From Aurantiochytrium sp. KH105 (Eukaryota > Sar > Bigyra > Thraustochytrida > Thraustochytriidae), in NCBI GenBank assembly GCA_003116975.1, contig BGKB01000036.1, forward strand, positions 124,001-188,000: 64,000 nt of DNA, read 5' to 3'. The translations under genes and the position numbers were made by a program. Each line of letters begins with the position of its first letter. Position 1 is the first letter of the stretch. A model generated the notes under the pieces. That model saw only the letters and a list, made by a program, of their open reading frames with translations. It was not told where the DNA came from and searched no databases. This document shows, piece by piece, positions 27,565 to 37,387 of the stretch.

Positions 27565-30500
27565 ATGGCGGAGGTCGAGCAGCAGGAGCAGCAGCAGCAG
27601 CAGCAGGAAGAGGAGAAAGCCGTGGAGCAGCTGCAGACGGAGGAGGCCAAGGCCGACGGCCAAGACGGCGAAGCCAAAGAGGCAGAAGGAGCTGCTGGAG
27701 AAGAAGGGAAAGAAGCTGCCGGTGGCGAAGATGCAGCCCTTGAAGCAGAGGGCGGCGTCGCTACCGAGGAGGCGTCCATAGTCATTAGCTTCCCAGAGGA
27801 AAGGCCTGAGGGCGTGATGCCCATGATGATCTCCATCAAAAACATGGAAAAGTATGAGCTCAAGAACGGCGACGGGCTCAAAGACACAGTCGCGTACAAG
27901 TTCTTCAACAAGGAAGAGGTTCTGGAAGAGATTCGATCGGTGGGCTTCTACTCGGACTTTAACGACTTTAAAGGAGAGATCGCAGACTACCCCGCCGAGG
28001 AAATCCTCATCATTGCCGATCCGGATGAGGTGTACGGTCAAAACTGGATGATCTGCCTCACAGTCGAGGCAAAAGAGTTGATGTTTGCCATCATCGACGC
28101 CGAGGCGCGAAGGCTGCAAGAGATTAAACGCAAGCAGGAGGAAGAAGAAGCGGCGCGTCTTGCCGAAGAAGAGGCTCGCCGCAACGTCGTGTACGAGGAC
28201 AAGCCCATCGTGCCGCACGAGCGCGACTCGCTCACCGCCCTCGAAACGCAGAGCGAGATTGCTTGGCTCGACGTGCGCCCTTCACGCAAACTTTTGCGCG
28301 TTGAAATGACGCGAAAGCGTAGCGAGTTCGGGGCGCCCATCAAATTCAACGACCGCGACGCGGAGCAAAGCGGTCTGATCGAGTTCAGACAGCACAAAGA
28401 TCCAAATTTCGAACTCAAGCGGCGCGAGCAAGACGTCGCTCTTCAGGCATGCGCGTCTTGGACCGCTGCTTGGATCCCCAACTCGCCATGGGCAAGACCA
28501 GAGGACGATGGCGCGGGCGCCACAGCCGCTGGGGACGAGCTCGACATTCCGTCTATGAACGATCTTTTTGACCCTGTTCCGGCAGCCGTGGGTGCGGCCG
28601 GAAAACGCGTGGCGACGGTCAGCGACTTTGACTTTTGCAGCGAGAATCTCACATTGGAAGACTTCCTCGGCGCCCGCGAGCTGCCGCGCCTGGTCGAGGC
28701 CGGCTCACAAACCGCCTATTTCCGAAAGCTCAATGCGACGACGCAGTACGAGCACGTCGAGATGTCTGCCGAGGAGCGCGAAGCCCTCGTAGAGGATGAG
28801 CTCGCCGAATTTCTCGGCAAGGTCCTGCCGAGCGTTGAGGTCGCGTTGCAGCAGAATGAGACCATTGATGTCTTTGCGAATGAGTTCCACAGACTTCGAT
28901 CCGAAGAGGTTTCGGGCCTTGGAAACAAGGAAGACAACGTTCTCCGCGAGCTCCGCACCTTTACGGACCTCGTTTACTCCAATGGGCGCGCGCTTTCTTG
29001 TGTCGATTGGCATCCCCGCTCTCAAAATGTCGTGGCTGTCGCCTGTGCAGACCCGCTGCATTTTGATCAGCGCGTGGAGGTTTCTGGCCAGGAGCGCAGC
29101 TCATTCATTCTCATCTGGAACTTTGCCGACCTCATTCACCCTCAGCTCGTGCTCAAGTCCCCGCACGAATGCCGTTGCTTTGCCTTCAACCCAGACCAAC
29201 CGCACCTCGTCGCAGGCGGCTGCACCACGGGTCAGATTATCATTTGGGACATCTCGCACGCACAAGAACTCTTGCGGCGTCGAAAGGGCGGAGGCGGTGC
29301 TGTCAAGAACGCCAACGCAGGCAAGAGTGCGCCCGCCGGAGCAGCCGCAGCCTCAAGTACCGACGCCGGCGCAGCAGGCAATACTGGCGATGCCGACCCC
29401 CTGGCATCGGAGACAGGCGCAGATGGCGCTGCTGAGGACGGCACCGGAGCCGGGGCCGGGACCAAAGCCGACGACAACGAAAAGGTGGACTCGAACGGAG
29501 CGAGTATTGAGCCCGTGGAGCCGCTCATGATTTCCCCCATTGAGCATTCACACAAGCGCCCCATTGAACATCTGGAGTGGCTTCCCGGTAGCATGCACGT
29601 GAGCACGTCAGGTCGGGTGAGCGGTGATGTCAAGTATGGCAGCACAGAGGTGATGGCCACGCAGTTCATTACCTGTGCCAGTGATGGTTTCATTGTGATT
29701 TGGGGCCCTCGCTTTGGTGGTTCCAAGGCCGCCAAGCCTGCAGCCGCAGATCCGAATGACCCCAACGCTGGCGACGCAAATCGTCTGGCCGAAGAGACGC
29801 CGTGGAAACCCATCTTCAAAACAGCCCTCGTGCGCCAGGGAAGCCGCAACTTTGGTATCACGAAGGTTGCTTTACGCGGGCGCATTGACGCGCTCTTGGA
29901 CATGCTCAACCGTCAACACGAACACCGGCGCGAGAACTCTCCAGAGCTGCAGGAGGGTCGACCTATTCAGGGAATGGGGATGACCGCAACGGGTACAATG
30001 TTTTCATGCGCCACGGAGGAGGGTGACATGATGTTCGCCGATTGGCTTGGAGCGCGCCATGCCAAGACATCGGCCCGCGCTGCGGAGACAAGCGGGGAAG
30101 CCGGCGCGGACGGCAATAATGCAGGGGGCAGCAGCAGCAACAACAACAACGCCGCCAAGGAGGAGGCACGACTTCTCGATGACAAGGTGTACTGGGTCGC
30201 TCGCGACCATTTTGCCTCTTGCCTCGCACTGCGACGGTCTCCTTTTTTCCCATACCTAATTCTTTCTGTGAGCGCGCATAGCTTTAACATTTGGAAAGAG
30301 GACCTGGCGCAGCCCATCTTCTCCTCGCCGCTGAGCACGGGCATGGCGCATCTTGCATGCGCCGAATGGTCTCCGACGCGACCGGGTGTCATCATGGTGG
30401 GCAAGACGGACGGTACGGTGGACATTTGGGACTTTGTTGACCAGTCACACCGCCCAAGCGTCTCTGCGTCCATTACAGCCTACGCAATTACTTCCATGCA

Positions 30501-31098
30501 ATTTCGATGCACGATGGCAACCACCAACGCAGCACCTGGTAAAAACGCAGGCGGCAAGCGACACAACAAGACGCTCGCGATTGGCTCGAGTGAACCACGC
30601 ACTGAACAGACACTTCGCAAGGCGCGCGTCGCCGAGTCGGTTGGAAACGCACCTCAAGGTGATTTGCCGCAGTATCTGGCACTCGGGGACGCCACGGGCA
30701 ACCTTCATATCCTCGATGTCCCGCGCAATTTGCGCTGGCGAATGCCAACAGAGGAGAAGCTCATGATGGGATTTTTCGAGCGAGAGCTGGATCGCGTGCA
30801 GCATGTCGCGAAGCGAAAGGTGGTACGAGATCAGGAGCGCGAGGCAATGGATCTTGCTTCGCCAGGACTTCTTGGCAGTTTTGATGGGATTGAGAACGAT
30901 CCCGTTGACGAAAACACTAAAGAATACCGTAAGCTTGTCCTCGCGGAAGAAAAGCGTTTCCAGGAGATGGCTGAGAAGCTACTCAAGCCCGAAGATCTCG
31001 CGCTCGCGCGAGCAGGTTCGACCAAGCAGCGCAAACACTCGCCTTCAAAGAGCGCACAACCAAAGTCAAAACGCAAGGGAGTCAATGAGGAATCCTGA
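27565..31098 (+). CDS. DNAI3: axonemal inner-arm dynein intermediate chain (DNAI3/WDR63, IC140-like)
   Basis: A 1177-residue protein. After a Gln/Glu-rich leader, residues ~75-190 match the WDR63 N-terminal region (FPEERPEGVMPM, YKFFNKEEVLEEIRS, YPAEEILII). A WD40 array starts near residue 468 with LSCVDWHPRSQNVVAVA, SFILIWNFADLIHPQLVL and LVAGGCTTGQIIIWDISHA, all hallmark phrases of WDR63/IC140. Later repeats include TCASDGFIVIWG and KTDGTVDIWDF. Two Ala/Gly/Asn-rich insertions (near 575-640 and 835-860) lengthen it beyond the ~890 residues of animal homologues. The C-terminus has MGFFERELDRVQ and a Lys-rich tail. It belongs to the I1/f inner dynein arm of motile flagella. Start context gcacgATGG. 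Confidence 0.94.
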   Translation: MAEVEQQEQQQQQQEEEKAVEQLQTEEAKADGQDGEAKEAEGAAGEEGKEAAGGEDAALEAEGGVATEEASIVISFPEERPEGVMPMMISIKNMEKYELKNGDGLKDTVAYKFFNKEEVLEEIRSVGFYSDFNDFKGEIADYPAEEILIIADPDEVYGQNWMICLTVEAKELMFAIIDAEARRLQEIKRKQEEEEAARLAEEEARRNVVYEDKPIVPHERDSLTALETQSEIAWLDVRPSRKLLRVEMTRKRSEFGAPIKFNDRDAEQSGLIEFRQHKDPNFELKRREQDVALQACASWTAAWIPNSPWARPEDDGAGATAAGDELDIPSMNDLFDPVPAAVGAAGKRVATVSDFDFCSENLTLEDFLGARELPRLVEAGSQTAYFRKLNATTQYEHVEMSAEEREALVEDELAEFLGKVLPSVEVALQQNETIDVFANEFHRLRSEEVSGLGNKEDNVLRELRTFTDLVYSNGRALSCVDWHPRSQNVVAVACADPLHFDQRVEVSGQERSSFILIWNFADLIHPQLVLKSPHECRCFAFNPDQPHLVAGGCTTGQIIIWDISHAQELLRRRKGGGGAVKNANAGKSAPAGAAAASSTDAGAAGNTGDADPLASETGADGAAEDGTGAGAGTKADDNEKVDSNGASIEPVEPLMISPIEHSHKRPIEHLEWLPGSMHVSTSGRVSGDVKYGSTEVMATQFITCASDGFIVIWGPRFGGSKAAKPAAADPNDPNAGDANRLAEETPWKPIFKTALVRQGSRNFGITKVALRGRIDALLDMLNRQHEHRRENSPELQEGRPIQGMGMTATGTMFSCATEEGDMMFADWLGARHAKTSARAAETSGEAGADGNNAGGSSSNNNNAAKEEARLLDDKVYWVARDHFASCLALRRSPFFPYLILSVSAHSFNIWKEDLAQPIFSSPLSTGMAHLACAEWSPTRPGVIMVGKTDGTVDIWDFVDQSHRPSVSASITAYAITSMQFRCTMATTNAAPGKNAGGKRHNKTLAIGSSEPRTEQTLRKARVAESVGNAPQGDLPQYLALGDATGNLHILDVPRNLRWRMPTEEKLMMGFFERELDRVQHVAKRKVVRDQEREAMDLASPGLLGSFDGIENDPVDENTKEYRKLVLAEEKRFQEMAEKLLKPEDLALARAGSTKQRKHSPSKSAQPKSKRKGVNEES

Positions 31099-31750
31099 TA
31101 CGTGAGTGGAACAGCGTCCTAAAGAAAACCATTTGTGATGTCCTTTGTGCACGTCCATGTTTCATTTTTTCCGAACGAAGCAAATGAAGGAACAAAGAAA
31201 CAAGCAAGCAATGAAAGGTTAGAGAAAGAGTAAAATGGCCCTTGATTTCCTTCTTTATTGTCTTTACTTTTGATGTGTATCCCACGTGAGTTGCAATTGA
31301 TGGGAAAGGGGGCAAATTGAGGAGGAAGACAAAAGGCCCATTCTCACTGAGGCTAGTGGTTGTGAATAGAAACGAATGTCATCAATCTTTTCGTTTGCAA
31401 ACATGTAATCCGTCATTGAGCAAACCGGGCCGCCTGCACGCAGCGACTACAGTGGCTCTTGGGCTACCGGTGCAAAAAGTAGAAAGCGACAAACAAAAGA
31501 GGGGTAAGGAGGAGGAGGAGGAGGAGGATAGAGTAGAGTGAAGAAAGAGCTAATGAAAATGGCCTGCAGAGGCCCGCACTCCAAACAGTTCCATGAGGGG
31601 CAATTGGACTGGCACAATGCTGCCAGCCACAAGTGTGATGAGATGACCTTTTATTTGCTGGTATTGCCCATGTCCATCATTGTGCGAGACGCTCTACGAG
31701 CACGAGCTGGGGCGTGCACCTCCGGGACGTCGAATCGCTTCTGTCCATGT
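31099..31750. other. convergent 3' spacer
   Basis: About 650 bp between DNAI3 and SNU13 stop codons. It is AT-richer, with a (GGA)n tract at about 31508-31530. It probably holds 3' UTRs. No gene seen. Confidence 0.65.
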
Positions 31751-32146
31751 TTAGATGAGGAGCTTCTCGATCTCAAGCTTGACCTGGTCGATCTGCTTCT
31801 TGAGCTGCGAACCGTCGTTGCTGAGCACACTGCAGGCAATGACGGGGCGCGAGACACCGCAGGCACGGCCAAGGGCGGTCTTGCTCGACACAAAGACGTA
31901 CGGGACGTTCTTGTCCTCGGCAAGAAGCGGCAGGTGGAGAAGGATGGCCAGCGGCTCGGCGTCAGCAGCCATGACCACAAACTCGCTGCGGCCACGGTTG
32001 AGGGTCTTGGTCGCCTCGTTGGCGCCCTTCTTGAGCTGCTTCAGGTTGCTCGACTGCTGCACGAGCTCCAGGATGCTCACGGACAGCTCCTCGCCGGCGA
32101 GCGGGTACGCGCGGGGGTCCACGCCATCCTTGGTCTCCTTGCCCAT
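31751..32146 (-). CDS. SNU13: U4/U6.U5 snRNP and box C/D snoRNP protein Snu13 (15.5K)
   Basis: A 131-residue protein, close to the family length of ~128. The ATG at 32146 ([17 protein letters not shown]) gives the canonical N-terminus; the upstream open frame is leader. Residues [19 protein letters not shown] form the kink-turn RNA-binding surface of the L7Ae fold. [30 protein letters not shown] and [16 protein letters not shown] are near-invariant across eukaryotes. It binds the U4 5' stem-loop and C/D snoRNA k-turns. It is divergent from the small CxxC gene. Confidence 0.97.
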   Translation of the reverse strand: MGKETKDGVDPRAYPLAGEELSVSILELVQQSSNLKQLKKGANEATKTLNRGRSEFVVMAADAEPLAILLHLPLLAEDKNVPYVFVSSKTALGRACGVSRPVIACSVLSNDGSQLKKQIDQVKLEIEKLLI

Positions 32147-32588
32147 CTTGTTGTCTTGAAGAAAGCTAGCTTCACGACTCTTATGCGCTCCTCGATCGGG
32201 TTCTGGACGCTCCCTGCTCCTGCCGGATGACTGGCTGGCTGCAGCTGGCTCGCTGCAGTGAAGGGACAAATGTGACGATGGACTGGTTGGCTGATTGATT
32301 GGTTGGCCAAGTCTAGTCTAGGCCTAGGCCTAATCTGAGAGGACAGTGAGTGGTGCTCAGCTCTCCGTCACAGCCACTCATCATCAAGGTGAACCAACTA
32401 AACGTTTTAGTTCCAAAACTAGTCTAAAACTAGTTTCGTTTCAACGGATCGATGTGCCAGAAGATGGCCTCGTCTTTCGTAGATGGCCGAGGCAATCCGT
32501 GAGGAGGGAGGCAGGTTCTGGCAAAGAGTCAGAGTCAGAGTCAGAGTCAGAGAGAGAATCAGAGTCAGAATCAGCCAGCCCTCTCGCG
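32147..32588. other. divergent promoter between SNU13 and CxxC protein gene
   Basis: A 442-bp bidirectional spacer. It contains the palindrome AGGCCTAGGCCT (about 32320-32331), TGATTGATTGGTTGG repeats, a duplicated AACTAGTCTAAAACTAG segment (about 32417-32435) and a GAGTCA repeat (about 32525-32565) just before the downstream start. Confidence 0.6.
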
Positions 32589-33023
32589 ATGGACGGCTTC
32601 AAGGTGGAGCTGCGCTGGGGAAATCAAGAAATTCCCGAGGCGCAAGACCAAGCGGGCGATTCGCGGACGCAGCAGCGCTCGCGGAAAAGATATGCGGTTG
32701 GCAAAAAGGCCAAGCGACTGTGCTCGCTGTGCGAGCAAAAGTTCCCCCCGGAGACGCTCGGCACCAAAGTGACTCGAAAGAGCATCCTTGGATGGCGAAA
32801 AAGTCACGGTCTCGACGTGAAAAATGCCTCACCTTTCACACTCTACGACTACGTCCCCGTCTGCGTATTTTGCACGCAGTTCTTTAGTATTACGTCCAAC
32901 AGTTGCGCGGATGAAGACAGCACCACTGCTAAGAACAAACAGATGCTACGTCCTATGGTCTTTAGTGACGAGGACCGCTTCATGGTATGTCCGGAAAATT
33001 TCTATACCCAGCTCTTTCGATAA
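32589..33023 (+). CDS. small conserved-looking protein with CxxC pairs (putative zinc-binding)
   Basis: A 144-residue protein of unknown function. Starting at the ATG at 32589 avoids the repetitive Ser/Glu leader that extends the frame upstream. Two Cys pairs, CSLC (about residues 45-48) and CVFC (about 91-94), are spaced like a treble-clef or ribbon zinc site. The rest mixes basic (QQRSRKRYAVGKKAKR) and aromatic residues. The C-terminus is VCPENFYTQLFR. A GTATGT at 32985 at a codon boundary could be a splice donor, so the last residues are uncertain. I do not recognise the family. It shares a promoter with SNU13. Confidence 0.6.
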   Translation: MDGFKVELRWGNQEIPEAQDQAGDSRTQQRSRKRYAVGKKAKRLCSLCEQKFPPETLGTKVTRKSILGWRKSHGLDVKNASPFTLYDYVPVCVFCTQFFSITSNSCADEDSTTAKNKQMLRPMVFSDEDRFMVCPENFYTQLFR

Positions 33024-33292
33024 CGTCTCTTTCGTTCTCGCAAATCTTTTCCTGGTGGCACGACAAACAAGAGCCGCCAAGGATACAGTATTTTCTTCTT
33101 CTTCATTTTTCTGTATGTGTACAAAGAAATGAGAAATGCGCATGCCCGAGGCTCTCGACTGCGCGTTTTGTAAAAATTAACAAATGGCGCGGTTCGCCAC
33201 CTGAAATATCAAAAGACATGTGTACCTGTTTTTCCTCTTGTTCTATAAAATTGTTCCTTTCCGTTTCTACAAAGAAATAAAAAGGAGGGAGT

Positions 33293-36200
33293 CTACGCGG
33301 CGCCCGCTCCGTCGGTCTGAGCCGATTCGCTAGGAGTACAGAGAAGCGCGATGACATCGTCCAGAGAATCAGCCTCCTGCCGCGGAGAGGCCGCTGCAAG
33401 AAGCGCATATGCACGTACAAACTCCTCGCGAATGAGGCGAAATTCGCGGTCACGGACAACGTGCGCCACATCATAACTCGTCTCAAAGGGATCCTCGATG
33501 GCCATGCGCTGATGCAACTTCCATGAATCCTCGCTGGCTTTACTTTCCTTTGTGACAAGATGAGCGTCTCGGACGCCAATGACATGGCGACGCCAATCAA
33601 ACTTCAGCGCCATTGTCCAGAAAAACCCCACAAGCAAGTCAGCAAGTGAGTCCTTGTTCCTGGCTGCAAAAGCAGAGAGACGTTTCATTGCAGTCGACAT
33701 GTCCGCAGGTGTGGAAAAGTAGGCGCTCTGCGGGTCGGCAAAAAAGTATGTATTCTGCTGCGCGCCCTCGCTGTTACTCTGCACCAGGACAACGGGCAAG
33801 TCGCTTGCTCCGTTACCATCTTCGTCGAGGTCATCTCCATCCATTCCAGCGCCGGCATCGTTGCTGCCATCGAGGCTTGTTTTGATTGGCTCCCCGGCCC
33901 AGGTGGGCGGCAGCGCCTGCAGCGGCGGCAGCAGCGGCGTTTCAAGCTGCTGCAGGTAATGAATCACCATAAGAATATAACCATAGCTGGAAAGCGTCCG
34001 CTCGGCAGGATTGTTAATCTTGCGTCGCTTGGCCCATGTCTTGACCACGTATGCCAGCTGCCGCACACGCGGATCGATGAGCGAATACGTGCGCAACAAG
34101 AGGGTGTTGCGTACAGCGAGTCGGTTGTCAACGCAAATGTCGCACTCAAGTTCCATGGGTCCGTGGCGGAACTGCAAAATGGGAATGCGCGCCGACTTGC
34201 GGGAGTCGTCGACGTCCTCGAAGCCATTTTCCGACAGCGTTGCGGCAAGATCCTCGACGGCCTTGGTTGCGGGCGGTGCGCCCAGCTGCTCGGAGGGCGT
34301 ATCGTCGAAAAAGGCATCCGGCCATCGCGCGCCCGAGGGCATGAGCACGAGGCAAATGTCCAGGTCCGAGTTCTCTGCACCAAAATTATTCACCGAACTT
34401 CCGAATGGCACGAGTTTGGCGTCGCAGCCCCACATGACCGAGGTTTGGTTCACAACGTTTTGCAATTCGTCGACAAAGTTTTTCCGGGTCTGCTCCGTTT
34501 CTGGCGAGGGCATCACACTCTCCACAAAGCGCAAAGAATCCACGTTGATCTTCTCAAGACGCGCGGCGGGAAGTTTTGGAAGCGTGCGCAAGTCGGCAAA
34601 GGGCGAGCGCAAGTCGAGGCCCAGATCACTCGCGTAATGAGCCTGCATTTCCTCGGTGGACGCAAAAAAGTTTTCGTCGACGGGACAGTAGAGCGACAGC
34701 AGCGCCTCCATCTCGTCGTGCTCTTTTGGCTTGACCAGGCTCTGAATTGCCTTGCAGTGAAGGAAAGCGTCCAACACGCCGCGCAGAGAGCTGGCAAGTG
34801 TCGCCCGATCACGAACATTCTGACCAACAGAGCGCTCTTTACTGAGCATGAGATCCTTGGCGTGTCTCCAGTCGTTAAAGTCGGCCTCGTTCAAGAGCCC
34901 ACACTGCTCCAAGTCATCGGCGGTAAGGGGCTCGCCACCACGCTCAGCGAGTCGTTTGGCGAGGCCCTCCTCGCGAACTTTTTCCTTGTAAGCGTTAATT
35001 TTGTCGAATTGAACACGCCTGTCGTGAAGAAGGGATGCTTCGTTGTCGATGGCCGCAGTCAGGTCATCGCACCGGCGCTGCACGTGCGAAATGCACGCAC
35101 GAATGATTTGTAGCATTTCGCGGTACAAGGCCGCCTCCTGACGGGACTCTTGTGCCTGCGTATCACTGCCGCCGCTTTGCCCGCCTCCGCGACGGTTTCC
35201 TCCGGCTCCGCCGCCACGTTTGGCCCCGCCAAAGTTGTTGCCTCCGTTGCTACCACCGTGGGCACCTTCCATCAGCGGCCGACGCAGGGTATGTAGTTGT
35301 CGGATGAGCGTTGCAAATTGCATCGTGGCATTTGAGAGCTTGCGGCGGTCGGAAAGGTTCTTGCGCACAAAGTCGAGTGCCTCAAACATGTCCGCGCCCT
35401 GCACTTCGACGTGGACCGTGTTGGAACGGGCCACGGGCATGCTCTGCTCCGTGAGCGGGTCACCCTGCCCCCCCTCACCCTTAAAATATCGAAAATTGTA
35501 CTGCCCCACGCCGCGCGGGGTACGCAGCCGCAGCGATCCATGCACGAGGCCTGTGTTGGGGTCGAGGCGCGACATTCCTTCGACCTCGCGCTGCAGAATC
35601 GATCCGTCGCACGTATCGATGCGGGTTCTCGCACGGTACAAACCTACCCAGTCAATGTGATGTCTTGCTGCCATTGCGCCCCGCGCATCGAACGAGCTGC
35701 GCTGCACTTCATCCACTGGGATGCACCACTCAACCTTGATGTACTGGTTTGGTCCGGTGCGTGCCGGTTGCACCTTCATGCTTCCTGCTGGTTTATACAT
35801 GAATCGTGCAGCGCGCTGCGACTTTCGCGCGGACTTTTCATCGCCTTCTTGCAGGTCTTTGGGCTGCGACTGCAGAGCTTGAGAAGCTTGCTGCTGCGAC
35901 AAGGCTTGTGGAGCCAGATTGGCGGCCATCATTCGACTTTCAAGCTCGTCCATAGTCAGCACCCCAGGGCGCACATTGGAAGGTGGCTCTTGGTATTGAC
36001 GATGTGGGGGTTGACCAAGGGCTCTTTGTTGTTGCTGCTGCTGCTGCTGGTATTGCTGATGTTGCTGCTGGCGTACAAATGTATTCTGCTGATGCCCGCC
36101 AAGCGAGCTGTCCTGGTCCCACGGACTCGATGATGGCGCAGGCCAGCCACCAGGCATGCCTCCGGGAAGCTGACGCTGATGTTGCTGGTGTTCCTGGTGT

Positions 36201-36391
36201 TGCGATGACGAATACATTGGAGCAGAGAAAGCAGGTGCCTCTTGCTGAAATCCAGGGGGTCTACTTCCCCTTTGCATTTGCTGCATTTGCTGCAAAACAG
36301 CAGGAGTGTCCTGCGGTGCTCGCGGCGGCTGCCCATAGTGCTGGCTCGAGGGCACTTGCATGGAGGGTACCGGTATTTGAGAAGGTTGCGA

Positions 36392-36449
<58 letters not shown>

Positions 36450-36958
36450 GGAGGTGGCTGCTGCTCATCCCAGGACGATGACCAGGGTGATGACGAAGGG
36501 TTATAGGATTGATGCGTGGGATTGGGTGACACGAATTGCCCGCTCCCTTGGAGACCAGGGGGCGCACGTGCGAATGCTTGCCCAAATGGCGCTTGCATGG
36601 CCTGGGACGGCGGACCTTGCGGATAGCTATGTTGTTGCTGCTGGTGCTGCAAATTTGGCGGTTGCATACCAGGGGGCAGACGGTTGGGATAAAGTTGATG
36701 TTGGCCAGGCGGGATCGAAAATGATGCCCCCGAGGAGGTGTTCGGACCGTTAGCTGGCATGGGCATTGGCATTTGCATTTGCGGATGAGTCCTATATTGT
36801 TGTTGTTGTTGCTGCTGCTGCTGCTGATGATGATGATGATGTTGCTGCGACTGCCCGTGCTGTTGCTCGTGCATTTGCCCATGCAAGGACTGACCCTGCC
36901 GCATGTGCTGACCACCGCCGCCGAGCTCGTGGCCCTGATCCGGGTATCTTTGGTCCAT
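33293..36958 (-). CDS. polyQ Cid1/TUTase-type terminal nucleotidyltransferase with SKICH-like domain
   Basis: A 1221-residue protein. Residues 1-350 are Gln/Pro/Met-rich with an uninterrupted run of about 18 Gln. Residues ~395-520 look like a SKICH/C2-type beta domain: YIKVEWCIPVDE, HIDWVGLYRAR, GQYNFRYF, SNTVHVEV. A helical region follows. The catalytic domain has GSSVNNFGAENSDLDICL with G853/S854 and D865/D867, and a third carboxylate D940 in ELECDICV. The PAP-associated part includes RQLAYVVKTWAKRRKIN, TLSSYGYILMVIHYLQ and a segment with DPFETSYDVAHVV. This is the non-canonical poly(A)/poly(U) polymerase family, so it should add nucleotides to RNA 3' ends. U versus A preference cannot be read by eye; the His/Asn selector needs an alignment. 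Confidence 0.9.
36397..36450. repeat. pure (CAG)18 run in the nucleotidyltransferase gene
   Basis: Uninterrupted GCT/CTG on the plus strand, CAG on the coding strand, encoding about 18 Gln. Impure Gln tracts lie at about 36010-36062 and 36796-36846 in the same gene. Confidence 0.95.
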
Positions 36959-37387
36959 CTCGTCTGAGGCTATTTCCGCCGCGGAGTCTCGCTCGCCACG
37001 GGTTTACAGAAACCTTCCAGTTCAGCGGCACGCAGCCCCTCGAGCGCTCTTCGCCTCCTCGATCTCCGTCCTCGCGCGCCCTCCTCGGCGCCTCGGCCCA
37101 CGCGCTCGCGCCGGCCAAGATTGAGCTTTGCGTCGACGCGCAATTTCGAAAAGAGACCCAAACGCGGCCGCGGCGAGGGTAAAAGACCCAAAACGACGCC
37201 CCGGCGCGCCGCCACCCAAGCGAGACGCGGGACCCAAGCCGCGCGGCCGAGGACTCCATTCCGCTGTCGAGCTGCGTGCGCGCCGTGGTCCACGGGGAGC
37301 GTCGGGCCCAGACAGAGGTCTGCGGAGCGCCGTATCGACTGACTGAATCGACGAGTCGGCGAGGAAGGACGCAAGTCCGTGGGCACC
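36959..37387. other. divergent GC-rich promoter (nucleotidyltransferase / RRM protein)
   Basis: A 429-bp bidirectional spacer, very GC-rich. No motif stands out beyond purine-rich CGCGGC blocks. ORFs here are compositional. Confidence 0.6.

Noticed and set aside
33959-35113. 384-codon plus-strand ORF
   Set aside because: Antisense to the nucleotidyltransferase catalytic domain, whose motifs are unambiguous.
36959-37387. GTG at 37379 as start of the RRM protein
   Set aside because: Eukaryotic initiation is far better explained by ggcaccATGG at 37388, nine bases downstream in the same frame.
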